Of a stretch of 45,638 bases of DNA, positions 1 to 11,581 are shown piece after piece. The translations under genes and the position numbers were made by a program. Positions within the stretch are counted from its first letter, which is position 1, and each line of letters begins with the position of its first letter. Under the pieces are notes generated by a model. That model saw only the letters and a list, made by a program, of their open reading frames with translations, did no database searches and had not been told where the DNA came from. The stretch comes from Methylophilus sp. (GTDB lineage Bacteria > Pseudomonadota > Gammaproteobacteria > Burkholderiales > Methylophilaceae): positions 1 through 45,638 of the forward strand of contig NZ_SSGF01000029.1 of the NCBI RefSeq assembly GCF_008015755.1. Reading direction: 5' to 3'.

Positions 1-260
1 AACCTGATGCGGAAAAAAACTCTCCTTATGAGTGCGGCTTTGAGGCGTTTGAAGATGCCCGCATGAAATTCGATGTGCGCTACTATCTGGTCGCCATTTT
101 GTTTATTCTATTTGATCTGGAAATTGCATTTCTTTTCCCGTGGGCGGTGGTGATTCAAGAGATTGGGTCTGCTGGCTTCTGGGCGATGATGGTCTTTTTG
201 TTTGTATTGGTGGTCGGCTTCATCTTTGAATGGATGAAGGGCGCCCTTGAATGGGATTAA
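1..260 (+). CDS. nuoA: NADH-quinone oxidoreductase subunit A (5' partial)
   Basis: Membrane subunit of respiratory complex I, in the cytoplasmic membrane. The reading frame is open from base 3, so the ATG at 63 is internal: the residues before it ([18 protein letters not shown]) are the conserved NuoA loop containing the ECGFE motif. About 85 residues are visible, and about 35 N-terminal residues lie outside the window if the protein has the usual length near 120. Two membrane segments follow, with the conserved acidic residues of FDLEIAF. The stop is 6 bases before nuoB. This is the first visible gene of a nuoA-N operon whose promoter lies outside the window. Confidence 0.96.
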   Translation, partial: PDAEKNSPYECGFEAFEDARMKFDVRYYLVAILFILFDLEIAFLFPWAVVIQEIGSAGFWAMMVFLFVLVVGFIFEWMKGALEWD

Positions 261-266
261 TGCAAA

Positions 267-746
267 ATGAGCATTGAAGGCGTATTGGAAAAAGGGTTTG
301 TCACGACCACGCTAGACACGGTGATTAACTACACGCGGACCGGCTCTTTATGGCCGATGACATTTGGTCTGGCCTGCTGTGCGGTAGAAATGATGCATGC
401 CGGTGCCTCGCGTTACGATCTGGACCGCTTTGGGATTGTGTTTCGCCCGAGTCCGCGTCAGTCTGACGTCATGATTGTGGCGGGCACGCTTGTGAATAAA
501 ATGGCACCGGCCTTACGCAAGGTGTACGACCAGATGGCTGAGCCGCGCTGGGTGATTTCTATGGGTAGCTGTGCCAATGGCGGCGGCTATTATCACTATT
601 CTTATGCGGTGGTGCGCGGCTGTGACCGCATTGTGCCGGTGGATGTCTACGTGCCTGGATGCCCGCCAACGGCTGAGGCTTTGTTGTACGGCATTATCCA
701 GTTGCAAAAGAAAATCAAGCGCACCAACACCATCGCTAGAACCTGA
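267..746 (+). CDS. nuoB: NADH-quinone oxidoreductase subunit B
   Basis: Peripheral-arm subunit of complex I that carries cluster N2, the last iron-sulfur centre before quinone. The 159-residue length is normal. The four ligand positions are visible: the tandem cysteines in [10 protein letters not shown] (C37, C38), C102 in GSCANGG and C132 in [11 protein letters not shown]. It starts 6 bases after nuoA and is followed by a 45-base gap, one of the longer gaps in the operon, in which I see no clear signal. Identity is certain from motifs and gene order. Confidence 0.98.
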   Translation: MSIEGVLEKGFVTTTLDTVINYTRTGSLWPMTFGLACCAVEMMHAGASRYDLDRFGIVFRPSPRQSDVMIVAGTLVNKMAPALRKVYDQMAEPRWVISMGSCANGGGYYHYSYAVVRGCDRIVPVDVYVPGCPPTAEALLYGIIQLQKKIKRTNTIART

Positions 747-791
747 TTCCAGATCAAAAAACGCAAATACTTAAGCCCAAGAAATTAAACT

Positions 792-1388
792 ATGTCCGCA
801 AAACTCGAACATTTGTCCGCGCAGCTCAAGTTGGCCTTGGGTGATGGAGTAATCAGGCTGGAGCAGAAGCTGGGTGAGATCACTGTAGAAGTGCATGTGA
901 AACACCTGTTAGCAGTGGCTGAAAGACTTAAAACGCATGCTGAGCTTAAATTTGAACAGCTGATTGACTTGTGTGGTGTGGATTATTCTGAGTATGGCGA
1001 TGGCCGCTGGGAGGGTCAGCGCTATGCTGTGGTATTGCACTTATTATCGGTGAGCCTGAATCAGCGTGTACGTATCCGCGCCTTTGCCGCTGACGATGAT
1101 TTTCCGGTGTTCCCGACCCTGGTCGATATCTGGCCGGTGGCTAACTGGTTTGAGCGCGAAGCGTTTGACCTGTATGGCATCATGTTTGAAAACCACCCAG
1201 ATTTACGTCGCTTGCTGACAGACTATGGTTTTGTTGGCCATCCCTTCCGCAAAGATTTCCCCATGATTGGTAATGTTGAAATGCGTTATGACCCAGTGCA
1301 GCAGCGCGTGATTTATCAGCCTGTGTCTATCGAGCAGCGCAATAATGTGCCGCGCGTGATTCGTGATGAAGGGGCGCATCATGGCTGA
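792..1388 (+). CDS. nuoC: NADH-quinone oxidoreductase subunit C
   Basis: Hydrophilic 30-kDa-type subunit of the complex I peripheral arm, 198 residues. It is a separate gene here, not fused to nuoD as in E. coli. The family signature is visible around residues 115-155 ([15 protein letters not shown], then [13 protein letters not shown] and GHPFRKDFP). Its TGA lies inside the first codons of nuoD, an 8-base overlap that suggests translational coupling. Confidence 0.97.
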   Translation: MSAKLEHLSAQLKLALGDGVIRLEQKLGEITVEVHVKHLLAVAERLKTHAELKFEQLIDLCGVDYSEYGDGRWEGQRYAVVLHLLSVSLNQRVRIRAFAADDDFPVFPTLVDIWPVANWFEREAFDLYGIMFENHPDLRRLLTDYGFVGHPFRKDFPMIGNVEMRYDPVQQRVIYQPVSIEQRNNVPRVIRDEGAHHG

Positions 1389-2634
1389 AATTAAAAACTA
1401 CACCATGAACTTTGGCCCGCAGCATCCTGCGGCGCACGGGGTATTGCGTTTGGTGCTGGAGCTGGACGGAGAAGTGATTCAACGTGCTGACCCGCATATT
1501 GGCTTGTTGCATCGCGGCACAGAAAAGCTGGCCGAAAACCGTACTTATTTGCAAAGTGTGCCGTATATGGACCGCCTGGACTATGTGTCCATGATGGCCA
1601 ACGAGCATGCCTATGTGATGGCGATTGAAAAAATGCTGGGCATAGACGTGCCGGTGCGTGCGCAGTATATCCGCGTCATGTTCGACGAAATTACCCGTAT
1701 CCTCAACCACTTGCTGTGGTTGGGTGCGCATGCGTTGGACGTGGGCGCCATGACGGTATTCCTGTATGCATTCCGCGAGCGTGAAGACTTGTTTGACGTC
1801 TATGAAGCGGTGTCTGGCGCGCGTATGCATGCGGCATATTACCGTCCTGGCGGTGTCTATCGTGACTTGCCGGAGAAAATGCCGCAGCACGAAACCACCA
1901 AATTCCGTAGCGCTGACGAAATCAAAAAACTCAATGAGAACCGTCAAGGTTCCATGCTGGACTTCATTGAAGACTTTACCAAGCGTTTTCCAACCTACGT
2001 TGATGAATACGAAACACTGTTGACGGATAACCGTATCTGGAAACAGCGTACGGTGGGCATTGGTGTGGTCACGCCTGAGCGTGCATTGGCGCTGGGCTTG
2101 ACGGGCGCCATGCTGCGCGGCTCCGGCATTGCCTGGGATTTACGCAAGAAACAGCCGTATGAAGTCTATGACAAAATGGACTTTGATATCCCGATTGGTG
2201 TGAACGGCGACTGTTATGACCGTTACCTGGTGCGCGTGGAAGAAATGCGCCAGTCCAATCGCATTATCAAGCAATGTATAGACTGGCTGCGCAAAAATCC
2301 TGGCGCGGTGATCACTGATGATAACAAGATTGCGCCGCCTAACCGCGAAGGCATGAAAACCAATATGGAAGACTTGATTCACCACTTTAAGTTATTTACC
2401 GAAGGCTTTCATGTGCCTGCAGGTGAGGCTTATGCAGCGGTGGAACATCCAAAAGGCGAATTCGGCATTTATATGGTGTCAGATGGTGCCAACAAGCCAT
2501 ATCGTTTGAAAATCCGTGCGCCAGGCTTTCCGCATTTGGCCGCATTGGACGAAATGACACGTGGTCATATGATTGCTGATTTGGTGGCGATTATTGGGAC
2601 ACAGGATATTGTGTTCGGCGAGATTGATAGATAA
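1381..2634 (+). CDS. nuoD: NADH-quinone oxidoreductase subunit D
   Basis: 49-kDa-type subunit of complex I, related to the large subunit of NiFe hydrogenases, forming the quinone pocket with NuoB. The ATG at 1381 is preferred ([20 protein letters not shown]) because it starts at the family position and has AAGGGG about 7 bases upstream; an in-frame GTG at 1363 is less likely. Length 417 residues. The quinone-site [10 protein letters not shown] loop is at residues 11-20 and the C-terminus ends DIVFGEIDR as usual. A 57-base gap to nuoE follows. Confidence 0.97.
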   Translation: MAEIKNYTMNFGPQHPAAHGVLRLVLELDGEVIQRADPHIGLLHRGTEKLAENRTYLQSVPYMDRLDYVSMMANEHAYVMAIEKMLGIDVPVRAQYIRVMFDEITRILNHLLWLGAHALDVGAMTVFLYAFREREDLFDVYEAVSGARMHAAYYRPGGVYRDLPEKMPQHETTKFRSADEIKKLNENRQGSMLDFIEDFTKRFPTYVDEYETLLTDNRIWKQRTVGIGVVTPERALALGLTGAMLRGSGIAWDLRKKQPYEVYDKMDFDIPIGVNGDCYDRYLVRVEEMRQSNRIIKQCIDWLRKNPGAVITDDNKIAPPNREGMKTNMEDLIHHFKLFTEGFHVPAGEAYAAVEHPKGEFGIYMVSDGANKPYRLKIRAPGFPHLAALDEMTRGHMIADLVAIIGTQDIVFGEIDR

Positions 2635-2691
2635 GCCGAACGTATCAACGGAACGAAGAGATAGCACGGATCGAAAAGACAAGGTACAAGC

Positions 2692-3171
2692 ATGCTCAGT
2701 GCAGAATCCATTGAAAAGATTGAATACGAACTGTCCAAATATCCAAAAGACAGACGTCAGGCGGCCGTGATGTCGGCCTTGCGCATTGTTCAAATGGAAC
2801 GCGGTTGGTTGTCTAAGGAAAGTATTTCTGAAGTCGCCAAGTATTTGCGCATTCCGGAAATTGCGGCGCTGGAAGTCGCGACATTCTACAATATGTATGA
2901 CCTTGAGCCAGTGGGTCAGCACAAGATCACGATTTGCACCAATATCTCTTGCATGCTGCGGGGCTCGGACGAAATCGTAGAACACTTGCAGCATAAGCTC
3001 GGCGTCGGTTTTAACGAAGTGACACCAGACGGTAAATTCTGCCTCAAAGAAGGTGAGTGTATGGGCTGTTGTGGTGGTGCGCCGTTGCTGCACGTGAATA
3101 ACAGTGAAATGCACGAATTTTTGACTACTGAAAAAGTGGATGCCCTCATTAACGCGTTGAACAAGGGCTAG
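2692..3171 (+). CDS. nuoE: NADH-quinone oxidoreductase subunit E
   Basis: 24-kDa-type subunit of the NADH dehydrogenase module, with a thioredoxin-like fold and a [2Fe-2S] cluster (N1a). The ligand cysteines are in ICTNISCMLR and GECMGCCGGAP. Length 159 residues, normal for the family. It ends 9 bases before nuoF, its partner in the flavoprotein fragment. Confidence 0.97.
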   Translation: MLSAESIEKIEYELSKYPKDRRQAAVMSALRIVQMERGWLSKESISEVAKYLRIPEIAALEVATFYNMYDLEPVGQHKITICTNISCMLRGSDEIVEHLQHKLGVGFNEVTPDGKFCLKEGECMGCCGGAPLLHVNNSEMHEFLTTEKVDALINALNKG

Positions 3172-3180
3172 GAAACTGAC

Positions 3181-4515
3181 ATGGCAAAGACTTCAAACGC
3201 ACCCTTAAACAATTCTCCTGTGGTCAAGACCGACTTGGCTGGCCAGACGCTGGTCACCTTGCGTACGCTCACAGAGGACAATCCTGCTTCATTGGCAACT
3301 TATGAAAAACTGGGCGGCTATGTGCAGCTCAAGCGTCTGGTCGCCGAGAAAGTCAAAGCGCCTGAGATTATCAGCCAGGTCAAAGTCTCTAATCTACGTG
3401 GTCGTGGTGGTGCCGGTTTCCCGACAGGCCTTAAGTGGAGCTTTATGCCACGTTATTACGATGGCACCAAATATCTGGTCTGTAATACCGATGAAGGCGA
3501 ACCAGGCACCTTTAAAGACCGTGACATCATTCGCTATAACCCGCACCAGCTGATTGAGGGCATGGCGATTGCGGCTTACACCTTAGGTGCACGCGTAGGC
3601 TACAACTATATCCACGGTGAAATCTGGCAGGATTACGAGATTTTTGAAGCGGCGCTGGCAGAAGCACGCGAGGCGGGCTATCTCGGTGAAAACCTGTTCG
3701 GATCAGAATTTAGTTTTGATTTGTATGCCGTACATGGTTATGGCGCTTATATCTGTGGTGAAGAAACCGCGCTGATTGAGTCAATTGAAGGCAAAAAAGG
3801 TCAGCCACGCTTCAAGCCGCCGTTCCCGGCCAGTTATGGCGTGTTTGGCAAGCCAACCAACGTCAATAACACTGAAAGCTATGCGTCTATCCCGTGGATT
3901 ATGCAGCATGGCGGCCAAGCGTTTGCTGACCTCGGTGTACCTAACTCTGGCGGTAGCAAATTGTTCTCGGTGTCTGGCCATGTGGAAAAGCCGGGCAACT
4001 ATGAAATCAAAATGGGCACGCCTTTTAAAGACTTGCTGGAAATGGCAGGCGGTATCTGGAAAGGCCGCAAGTTAAAGGCCGTGATTCCAGGCGGCCCGTC
4101 CACTGCGGTGATGCCAGCCAGCGCCATTGAAAATGCCACCATGGATTATGATGGCTTGAGCAAAGCGGGCTCCAGTTTGGGCGCGGGTTCCATGATTGTC
4201 ATGGACGAAACCACCTGCATGGTCAAAACCCTTAAACGCCTGAGTTACTTCTTTTACGAAGAAAGCTGTGGCCAATGTACACCATGCCGTGAAGGCACAG
4301 GCTGGGTCTACCGCATTATTGAGCGCATCGTAGACGGCAAAGGCAAGATGGAAGACCTGGACCTGTTGACAGATTTAAGCAACAACATTTCTGGGCGCAC
4401 CATTTGTGCGCTGGGCGATGCGGCAGCGACGCCGGTGCTCAGCTTTATCAAGCATTTCCGCCCAGAATTTGAATACTATATCCAGCATGGCAAGTCCATG
4501 GTCGATGGTAAATAA
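3181..4515 (+). CDS. nuoF: NADH-quinone oxidoreductase subunit F
   Basis: 51-kDa-type subunit that oxidises NADH with FMN and passes electrons to a [4Fe-4S] cluster. The glycine-rich FMN/NADH segment [13 protein letters not shown] is at residues 74-86 and the NADH loop [12 protein letters not shown] follows. Cluster N3 ligands are C363, C366 and C369 in [12 protein letters not shown], plus C409 in [11 protein letters not shown]. Length 444 residues. It is cytoplasmic, part of the NuoEFG module, and lies 26 bases before nuoG. Confidence 0.98.
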   Translation: MAKTSNAPLNNSPVVKTDLAGQTLVTLRTLTEDNPASLATYEKLGGYVQLKRLVAEKVKAPEIISQVKVSNLRGRGGAGFPTGLKWSFMPRYYDGTKYLVCNTDEGEPGTFKDRDIIRYNPHQLIEGMAIAAYTLGARVGYNYIHGEIWQDYEIFEAALAEAREAGYLGENLFGSEFSFDLYAVHGYGAYICGEETALIESIEGKKGQPRFKPPFPASYGVFGKPTNVNNTESYASIPWIMQHGGQAFADLGVPNSGGSKLFSVSGHVEKPGNYEIKMGTPFKDLLEMAGGIWKGRKLKAVIPGGPSTAVMPASAIENATMDYDGLSKAGSSLGAGSMIVMDETTCMVKTLKRLSYFFYEESCGQCTPCREGTGWVYRIIERIVDGKGKMEDLDLLTDLSNNISGRTICALGDAAATPVLSFIKHFRPEFEYYIQHGKSMVDGK

Positions 4516-4541
4516 ACGCTATCAAGCTTAACGGTAATCAC

Positions 4542-6974
4542 ATGCTAAACATTGAAATTGACGGCAAACCACTAGAAGTCGAACACGGCAGCACCATCAT
4601 TGATGCTGCGGACGCGGCAGGCATTGCCATCCCACGTTTTTGTTATCACAAAAAACTGTCCGTGGCGGCTAACTGCCGCATGTGTCTGGTGCAGGTGGAA
4701 AAATTCAACAAGCCATTGCCCGCCTGTGCGACGCCGGTGGCCGATGGCATGAAGATTTATACCCGTAGTAAGTCTGCCGTTGAAGCGCAGCAAAGCGTGA
4801 TGGAATTTTTGCTGATTAACCATCCGCTGGATTGCCCGATTTGCGACCAGGGCGGTGAGTGTGATTTGCAGGATATTGCCGTGGCTTATGGCGCCTCCGG
4901 CTCGCGTTATACCGAAGAAAAACGTGTGGTGTTTAATAAAAATATCGGCCCGTTGGTAAGCACCGATATGACACGTTGTATTCAATGTACACGCTGCGTA
5001 CGCTTCCTTAAAGAGGTGGGCGGCATGCAGGAGCTAGGCTTGGTAAACCGTGGCGAGCACGCTGAAATTACCGCCTACGTTGACCAATCTGTGAACTCCG
5101 AGCTGAGCGGCAATATTATTGATTTGTGCCCAGTGGGCGCATTGACCAGCAAGCCGTTCCGTTATTCTGCCCGTAGCTGGGAGCTGGTACGCAGGCCTTC
5201 GATTGCGCCGCATGATGGCCTGGGTTCGCACATTGAAGTACACGTCAAAGACAATAAAGTCATGCGTGTGTTACCACGCGAAAAAGAATCTATTAACGAG
5301 TGCTGGTTGTCTGACCGCGACCGTTTCTCTTATGAAGGCCTCAATAGCCCTGACCGTTTGAAAGTGCCTATGATCAAGCACAACGGCCAATGGCAGGAAA
5401 CCGACTGGAAAACGGCGCTAGAGTTTGCCGCCGGCCAATTAAAAGACATTACCAAAGAGCACGGTGGCGAAGCCCTGGGTGTCCTGGTTTCCCCAAACAG
5501 CACCATGGAAGAAGGCTATCTGGTTAAGCAGCTGGCTGAAAGCCTCGGCAGCGGCAATGTGGATTATCGTCTGCGCCAGACTGACTTCCGCCTGGATGGT
5601 AAACGTACTGGCACACCATGGATGGGTTGCAATATCCAGGAAATCGAAGAGCTGGATCGTATCTTGTTGATCGGTTCCAACCTGCGCAATGAACATCCAT
5701 TGCTGGCGCAGCGTATCCGCAAGGCGGTAGCGAATGGCGCGGAGTTATGTATCGTCAGCCCGCTCGATAACGACCCCTTGATGGATATCGCGCATAAGGT
5801 CATTGTGCGTCCAAACGATATGGTCAACGTGTTGGGGCAGGTGTTAAAAGCCATGTCTGGCTTGCAAAAACTGTCGCTGTGCTTGCCGCCAACGCTGAAC
5901 AAGTTGTTGGAAGAAATTCAGGTACGTCCAAACACGCAGAAAATTGCCGAATGCCTGGCCGGTATCAGTGATGAAGTGATCCTGATTGCGCCTAAGGTCG
6001 GTATTTTCTTGGGTAATATGGCCTTGAGCGATCCCCGTTTTACCGAGATGTACAGCATGGCCGAAGCCATCGGCGGTATTACTGGTGCCAAAGGCGGTAT
6101 CTTGCCGCCAGCGGCTAACAGTACCGGCATGCACCTGATGGGCGTGATGCCTTCAGCGACTGGCATGCATGCGCGCGCCATGCTTGAGGTGCCTCGCAAG
6201 GCCTACCTGTTGTTGAATATTGAGCCTGAGCTCGATTGTCAGCATGCGGCCCTGGCGAGTGAAGCCATGGCGAAAGCTGAATGCGTGATTGCCCTCACGG
6301 CTTACAAATCTGCTGCGCTCGAAAACGCAGATATTTTGTTACCGATTGCACCGTTCACTGAAACCTCTGGCACATTTATGAGCATGGAAGGCCGTGTACA
6401 AAGCTTCCAGGCCGTGACGCGTCCGCTGGGCGAATGTCGTCCAGGCTGGAAGGTGCTGCGTGTGTTAGCCAATACTCTGGGCTTGACTGGCTTTGATTAC
6501 AACAGCTCAGAAGAAGTGAAAAACGCTATCTTTAATGGTGAGAAACCTTCTGCCGTGGTGTGGCGTAGTCTGAACAACAACCTGAAAGAGTTGGTTGAAA
6601 TTCAGGTCAACATCAAGAAAGAGGGCTTGCAACGGATTGGTGAAGTGCCGCAATACGAATCTGACCCTATCGTGCGTCGTTCGGCCCCATTACAAAAAAC
6701 CAAATACAACGTGCGCCCGATGGCACGTATGCGTGCTGAGCAGTTGGCTGAACTGGGCTTGCAAGATGGCGATATCGTCGTTGCGCGTCAGGACAAAGGC
6801 AGCGCAGTGCTTAAAGTGCGCGTGGATAACCATGTGGCCAAAGGCTGCGTGCGTGTCGCGGCAGCGCATCCTTTGACCGCGGGTCTGGGTGACCTCATGG
6901 GCGACATCACCATTGCTAAAGCCACGGCCGACCAAGTGGCGATTTACGAAAAACAACTGACCGAGATGGCATAA
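4542..6974 (+). CDS. nuoG: NADH-quinone oxidoreductase subunit G
   Basis: Largest peripheral-arm subunit, 810 residues, carrying the iron-sulfur relay. From N- to C-terminus: a ferredoxin-like domain with [2Fe-2S] ligands C34, C45, C48 and C62; a His-Cys3 cluster (H94, C98, C101, C107); a [4Fe-4S] cluster (C146, C149, C152, C196); then a molybdopterin-oxidoreductase-like domain that has lost its cofactor role. I see no CxxCxxxC group after residue 210, so the extra cluster N7 of the E. coli protein is probably absent. It ends one base before nuoH. Confidence 0.97.
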   Translation: MLNIEIDGKPLEVEHGSTIIDAADAAGIAIPRFCYHKKLSVAANCRMCLVQVEKFNKPLPACATPVADGMKIYTRSKSAVEAQQSVMEFLLINHPLDCPICDQGGECDLQDIAVAYGASGSRYTEEKRVVFNKNIGPLVSTDMTRCIQCTRCVRFLKEVGGMQELGLVNRGEHAEITAYVDQSVNSELSGNIIDLCPVGALTSKPFRYSARSWELVRRPSIAPHDGLGSHIEVHVKDNKVMRVLPREKESINECWLSDRDRFSYEGLNSPDRLKVPMIKHNGQWQETDWKTALEFAAGQLKDITKEHGGEALGVLVSPNSTMEEGYLVKQLAESLGSGNVDYRLRQTDFRLDGKRTGTPWMGCNIQEIEELDRILLIGSNLRNEHPLLAQRIRKAVANGAELCIVSPLDNDPLMDIAHKVIVRPNDMVNVLGQVLKAMSGLQKLSLCLPPTLNKLLEEIQVRPNTQKIAECLAGISDEVILIAPKVGIFLGNMALSDPRFTEMYSMAEAIGGITGAKGGILPPAANSTGMHLMGVMPSATGMHARAMLEVPRKAYLLLNIEPELDCQHAALASEAMAKAECVIALTAYKSAALENADILLPIAPFTETSGTFMSMEGRVQSFQAVTRPLGECRPGWKVLRVLANTLGLTGFDYNSSEEVKNAIFNGEKPSAVVWRSLNNNLKELVEIQVNIKKEGLQRIGEVPQYESDPIVRRSAPLQKTKYNVRPMARMRAEQLAELGLQDGDIVVARQDKGSAVLKVRVDNHVAKGCVRVAAAHPLTAGLGDLMGDITIAKATADQVAIYEKQLTEMA

Positions 6975-6975
6975 C

Positions 6976-8004
6976 ATGCAATTCTTCGCTGAATTATTTG
7001 GGTCCTACTGGGCAGATGTGCAACTGGTGGTGTGGACGCTGATCAAGATTGTGGCCATCGTGCTGCCACTGATGATAGGCGTGGCTTACCTGACCCTCGC
7101 AGAGCGCAAAGTGATTGGGTTTATGCAGGTGCGTATCGGCCCTAACCGTGTGGGTTATTTTGGTCTATTGCAACCATTGGCGGATGGTTTAAAGCTGTTA
7201 TTTAAAGAAATTATCCTGCCTACCGCTTCTAACAAGGCATTGTTTTTTATTGGCCCCGTGCTGGCGATTGCACCTGCGTTTGCGGCCTGGGCGGTGATCC
7301 CGTTTGATGCCACCTTGGTGCTGGCAAACGTCGATGCTGGTTTGTTGTATATTTTGGCGATGACCTCAGTGGCGGTGTATGGCGTGATTATTGCCGGTTG
7401 GGCGTCTAACTCCAAGTATGCCTTTTTGGGCGCGTTGCGTTCAGCGGCGCAAATCGTTTCTTACGAAATCGCCATGGGTTTCACCCTGGTAGGCGTACTC
7501 ATGTGTGCCAACTCGCTCAACCTGGGCACCATAGTCATGGGGCAAGAGGGCGGTTTCTGGCACTGGTATTTCCTGCCGTTATTCCCGTTGTTTGTGGTGT
7601 ATTTCATCAGTGCCGTGGCTGAAACCAACCGTGCGCCATTTGACGTCGCCGAAGGTGAATCGGAGATTGTGGCAGGTTTTCACGTAGAGTATTCCGGCAT
7701 GGCATTCGCAGTATTCTTCTTGGCGGAATACGCCAACATGATGCTGGTTTCCATGCTGGCAGCATTAATGTTCCTTGGTGGCTGGTTATCCCCCGTGCCT
7801 TTCTTGCCAGACAGTATTTTGTGGTTGCTGGCAAAAGTGGCTTTCTTATTGTTCCTGTTTCTGTGGTTCCGCGCGACCTTTCCGCGCTACCGCTATGACC
7901 AGATCATGCGTCTGGGCTGGAAAGTATTTATTCCCATCACGCTGGTCTGGATCGTGGTGGTGGGGGCGATGATGCAAACGCAATGGGCTTATTTGTTCCA
8001 CTAA
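6976..8004 (+). CDS. nuoH: NADH-quinone oxidoreductase subunit H
   Basis: Membrane subunit at the junction of the two arms of complex I, forming part of the quinone chamber. 342 residues with about eight hydrophobic segments. The family signatures [19 protein letters not shown] (residues 43-61) and [20 protein letters not shown], with their conserved charged residues, are intact. It begins one base after the nuoG stop, so translation is probably coupled. Confidence 0.98.
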   Translation: MQFFAELFGSYWADVQLVVWTLIKIVAIVLPLMIGVAYLTLAERKVIGFMQVRIGPNRVGYFGLLQPLADGLKLLFKEIILPTASNKALFFIGPVLAIAPAFAAWAVIPFDATLVLANVDAGLLYILAMTSVAVYGVIIAGWASNSKYAFLGALRSAAQIVSYEIAMGFTLVGVLMCANSLNLGTIVMGQEGGFWHWYFLPLFPLFVVYFISAVAETNRAPFDVAEGESEIVAGFHVEYSGMAFAVFFLAEYANMMLVSMLAALMFLGGWLSPVPFLPDSILWLLAKVAFLLFLFLWFRATFPRYRYDQIMRLGWKVFIPITLVWIVVVGAMMQTQWAYLFH

Positions 8005-8043
8005 ACCGGGCGCTGCACAAACAGGGATTTTGGAAACCTTACC

Positions 8044-8535
8044 ATGTTGAATTCGATTAAAAATACATTAGGCAGTTTGATGTTAGTGGAAATGCTCAAA
8101 GGCATGGCCCTGACCGGACGCTATTTCTTTGCCAAAAAGATTACGATTCAGTATCCAGAAGAGCGGACACCGCAATCGAATCGTTTTCGCGGGTTGCACG
8201 CTTTGCGTCGCTACCCGAATGGCGAAGAGCGTTGCATTGCCTGCAAACTGTGCGAAGCCGTTTGCCCGGCGATGGCGATTACCATTGAGTCTGACCAGCG
8301 TGAAGATGGCACCCGCCGTACCACACGTTACGACATTGATCTGACCAAGTGTATTTTTTGCGGCTTTTGTGAAGAGTCTTGCCCGGTGGACAGCATTGTC
8401 GAAACCCGCATTTTTGACTACCACGGCGAGCAGCGGGGTGACTTGCTTTATACCAAGCAAATGCTACTGGAAGTAGGTGACAAGTACGAGGCGCAGATTG
8501 CAGAAGATCGCGCCCAGGACAAGGTCTATCGATAA
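8044..8535 (+). CDS. nuoI: NADH-quinone oxidoreductase subunit I
   Basis: Ferredoxin-like subunit with two [4Fe-4S] clusters (N6a and N6b) that relay electrons from NuoG to NuoB. The two motifs [12 protein letters not shown] (C64, C67, C70, C74) and [12 protein letters not shown] (C103, C106, C109, C113) are complete. Length 163 residues, with an amphipathic N-terminal helix as in other betaproteobacteria. It is 39 bases after nuoH and 18 bases before nuoJ. Confidence 0.98.
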   Translation: MLNSIKNTLGSLMLVEMLKGMALTGRYFFAKKITIQYPEERTPQSNRFRGLHALRRYPNGEERCIACKLCEAVCPAMAITIESDQREDGTRRTTRYDIDLTKCIFCGFCEESCPVDSIVETRIFDYHGEQRGDLLYTKQMLLEVGDKYEAQIAEDRAQDKVYR

Positions 8536-8553
8536 GGTCACACAGGAATAATC

Positions 8554-9180
8554 ATGTTATTTACCGACATTGTTTTTTACGTACTGTCAGCCATTTTGCT
8601 GTTCTCGGGCATCCGTGTGATCACCACACGCAACCCGGTGCATGCGGCACTGTTCCTGGTGTTGGCGTTTTTTACGGCGGCTGGCATCTGGCTGCTGCTA
8701 GAGGCCGAGTTTTTAGCCATTGCCCTGATTCTGGTCTATGTTGGTGCGGTGATGGTGCTGTTCCTGTTTGTGGTGATGATGCTGGATATTAACCTTGATA
8801 AATTGCGCGAGGGCTTCTGGGAATACCTGCCGATGGCGGGCCTGATCGGCGTTTTGATGGTTGTCGAAATGACCATGGTGCTGGCCGAGAAAAACCTGCA
8901 TCCAAGTGAGGCGGTAGAACTGCCCGCCAATTACAGCAATACCGCCGCATTGGGTAAAGTGTTGTATACCGACTATTTGCTACCATTTGAATTGGCGGCT
9001 GTCGTGTTGCTAGTGGCGATGATCGCCGCGATTGTGCTCACGCTGCGCGAACGTAAAGACAATAAGTCCATGAACCCGGCCGATCAGGTCAAAGTGAAAC
9101 GCAGTGATCGTTTGCGTATTGTGTCCATGCCTGCCGAAGTAGAAGAAGCCCCGGCAGCGGCGGCAGAGGAGAAAAAATAA
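8554..9180 (+). CDS. nuoJ: NADH-quinone oxidoreductase subunit J
   Basis: Membrane subunit with five hydrophobic segments, 208 residues. The family segment [14 protein letters not shown] is at about residues 63-76. The last 45 or so residues form a charged, then Ala/Glu-rich tail ([12 protein letters not shown]) that is hydrophilic and probably cytoplasmic. The stop shares one base with the nuoK start (TAATG). Confidence 0.97.
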   Translation: MLFTDIVFYVLSAILLFSGIRVITTRNPVHAALFLVLAFFTAAGIWLLLEAEFLAIALILVYVGAVMVLFLFVVMMLDINLDKLREGFWEYLPMAGLIGVLMVVEMTMVLAEKNLHPSEAVELPANYSNTAALGKVLYTDYLLPFELAAVVLLVAMIAAIVLTLRERKDNKSMNPADQVKVKRSDRLRIVSMPAEVEEAPAAAAEEKK

Positions 9181-9488
9181 TGATGGTCGGTTTGTCGCAT
9201 TATCTGATTCTGGGGGCGCTGATGTTTGCTATTAGCGTGATTGGTATTTTCCTCAACCGCAAAAACGTGATTATTTTGCTGATGGCGATTGAGTTAATGT
9301 TGCTGGCCGTAAACCTCAACTTCATCGCTTTTTCGCATTACCTGAACGACATCGCTGGTCAGGTGTTCGTATTTTTTATCCTGACGGTAGCTGCCGCCGA
9401 ATCCGCGATTGGTCTGGCGATTTTGGTCGTGCTGTTCCGTAATCTGCGCACCATCAATGTCGATGATCTGGATCAGTTAAAAGGTTAA
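9180..9488 (+). CDS. nuoK: NADH-quinone oxidoreductase subunit K
   Basis: Small MrpC-like membrane subunit, 102 residues with three membrane helices. Conserved membrane glutamates are visible in [16 protein letters not shown] and [13 protein letters not shown]. Two adjacent ATGs (9180 and 9183) are possible starts; the first overlaps the nuoJ stop by one base, and the second matches the usual N-terminus [11 protein letters not shown]. The stop is 5 bases before the nuoL ATG. Confidence 0.97.
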   Translation: MMVGLSHYLILGALMFAISVIGIFLNRKNVIILLMAIELMLLAVNLNFIAFSHYLNDIAGQVFVFFILTVAAAESAIGLAILVVLFRNLRTINVDDLDQLKG

Positions 9489-9493
9489 GTGTG

Positions 9494-11581
9494 ATGACAA
9501 TAAAACAAATCCTGATATTGATTCCGTTGCTGCCACTCATCGCAGCCGCCATCGTCGGTGTTTTCCGTAATTATCTGCCACGTTGGGCTGGCCATGTTAT
9601 CACGATTGCTGGCGTGGGGGCAGCGTTTGTGTTGTCCGCCTGTATTTTTAACCAGACCTTAAACGGGTTTACGTTAAATGAAGCGGTGTACACCTGGCTG
9701 GAGTCTGGTGATGTGCATTTTGAAGTCGGTTTTCTCATCGACAATCTGAGCGCGATGATGATGGTTGTGGTGACTTTTGTCTCGCTCATGGTGCATATTT
9801 ACACCATCGGTTATATGGCGGAAGACCCAGGCTATAGCCGATTCTTTAGTTATATTTCATTGTTTACGTTCTCTATGCTGATGCTGGTCATGAGCAACAA
9901 CTTTATGCAGTTGTTCTTTGGCTGGGAAGCAGTAGGCCTGGTGTCTTACCTGCTGATTGGTTTCTGGTTTACGCGCCCCACGGCCATTTACGCTAACCTA
10001 AAAGCCTTTTTGGTCAACCGCGTAGGCGATTTTGGCTTTTTACTCGGCATCGGCATGGTGCTTTATTATTTTGGCAGCCTTGATTACGCCACTGTATTTC
10101 AACATGCACCAGCGCTGGCGAACACACAAGTTAACCTGCTGGGTAGCTGCAACTGGTCATTGATGACCGTGACTTGTCTATTGCTGTTTGTGGGCGCCAT
10201 GGGTAAATCTGCACAAGTCCCTTTGCACGTCTGGTTGCCAGATTCCATGGAAGGCCCTACACCGATTTCAGCCTTGATTCACGCGGCGACCATGGTCACG
10301 GCCGGTATCTTTATGGTGGCCCGTATGTCGCCATTATATGAATTGTCGACCACTGCTTTGTCCACGGTGATGGTCATCGGTGCGATTACCGCGCTGTTTA
10401 TGGGTTTCCTAGGCATTATCCAGAACGATATCAAACGCGTGGTGGCTTACTCCACTTTGTCGCAACTGGGCTATATGACGGTTGCGTTGGGTGCGTCTGC
10501 TTACTCGGTGGCGATTTTTCACCTGATGACACACGCCTTCTTTAAAGCCTTGCTCTTCCTTGGCGCGGGCTCAGTCATTATGGGCATGCATCACGATCAG
10601 GATATCCGCAATATGGGTAACCTGAAAAAATATATGCCTGTGACCTGGATCACGTCGCTGATTGGCTCTCTGGCCTTGATCGGCACGCCGTTCTTTGCTG
10701 GCTTCTACTCCAAAGACAGTATTATCGAAGCGGTTGAGTTGTCGCATATTCCTGGTAGCGGCTTTGCTTACTTTGCTGTCATCGTTGGTGTCTTTGTCAC
10801 CGCGTTCTATTCTTTCCGATTGTATTTCCTGGTCTTTCACGGTGAAGAGAAGTGGCGTCATGCCAAGCATGATGACCATGGACATGCGGCCCATAGCAAT
10901 GATCATGCAGAGGCACACCATGACGATGCGCATCATGATGACGACCACGCGCACGATGAAGAACATCACCATGGCTTGGGGCCAAATGATCATCCGCACG
11001 AGCCAGGCTGGGTGGTCACTCTGCCACTGGTGTTGCTGGCGATTCCGTCCCTGGTCATTGGCTATATTGCACTCGAACCCATGCTGTATGGCGACTTCTT
11101 CAAAAATGTGATTTTTGTGAATCCTGAGGCGCATCCGGCCATGGAGCACTTGGCGCATCATTACCACGAGTTTATGCATAGCCCGGCTGGCATGGCGATT
11201 CATGGTTTTACCAGCCTGCCATTCTTTTTGGCGGCTTCCGGTGTATTGCTGTCATGGTTCTTCTACATGAAGCGCCCGGATATCCCGGCTGCGATCAAAG
11301 CGCGTTGTCAGCTGATCTACAATATCTTGGAAAAAAAATACGGCTTTGACAGCTTTAATGAAAAATTCTTTGCCGGTGGTTCGCGTTACTTGGGCAGCCT
11401 GTTGTGGAAATATGGCGACATTACGTTGATTGATGGCGCCATGGTGAATGGCACTGCCAACACCATGGGCAAAATTGCTGCAAAAGTGCGCAATCTGCAA
11501 TCCGGTTTAATTTATCACTACGCCTTCGCCATGATTATCGGCGTATTCCTTCTTATGACTTTCTTTATCAAAATAAACTAA
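9494..11581 (+). CDS. nuoL: NADH-quinone oxidoreductase subunit L
   Basis: Distal antiporter-like, proton-translocating subunit with the long lateral helix, 695 residues from the ATG at 9494 (a GTG at 9491 is in frame). Conserved antiporter segments are present (LFFGWEAVGLVSYLLIGFW, then the lysine-bearing GAMGKSAQVPLHVWLPDSME). Between residues of about 450 and 505 sits a hydrophilic loop with 17 histidines and many aspartates (bases about 10850-11005). The C-terminal part holds the lateral helix. The stop shares one base with the nuoM start. Confidence 0.97.
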   Translation: MTIKQILILIPLLPLIAAAIVGVFRNYLPRWAGHVITIAGVGAAFVLSACIFNQTLNGFTLNEAVYTWLESGDVHFEVGFLIDNLSAMMMVVVTFVSLMVHIYTIGYMAEDPGYSRFFSYISLFTFSMLMLVMSNNFMQLFFGWEAVGLVSYLLIGFWFTRPTAIYANLKAFLVNRVGDFGFLLGIGMVLYYFGSLDYATVFQHAPALANTQVNLLGSCNWSLMTVTCLLLFVGAMGKSAQVPLHVWLPDSMEGPTPISALIHAATMVTAGIFMVARMSPLYELSTTALSTVMVIGAITALFMGFLGIIQNDIKRVVAYSTLSQLGYMTVALGASAYSVAIFHLMTHAFFKALLFLGAGSVIMGMHHDQDIRNMGNLKKYMPVTWITSLIGSLALIGTPFFAGFYSKDSIIEAVELSHIPGSGFAYFAVIVGVFVTAFYSFRLYFLVFHGEEKWRHAKHDDHGHAAHSNDHAEAHHDDAHHDDDHAHDEEHHHGLGPNDHPHEPGWVVTLPLVLLAIPSLVIGYIALEPMLYGDFFKNVIFVNPEAHPAMEHLAHHYHEFMHSPAGMAIHGFTSLPFFLAASGVLLSWFFYMKRPDIPAAIKARCQLIYNILEKKYGFDSFNEKFFAGGSRYLGSLLWKYGDITLIDGAMVNGTANTMGKIAAKVRNLQSGLIYHYAFAMIIGVFLLMTFFIKIN

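Noticed and set aside
1327..1947. 206-codon minus-strand frame across nuoC and nuoD
   Set aside because: It overlaps two certain genes in the opposite direction, and its composition is typical of antisense shadow translation.
10571..11203. Long open frame on the minus strand inside nuoL (210 codons)
   Set aside because: It is antisense to the well-conserved nuoL. Its His/Met-rich product is the complement of the His-rich loop, and it has no family match or ribosome-binding site.
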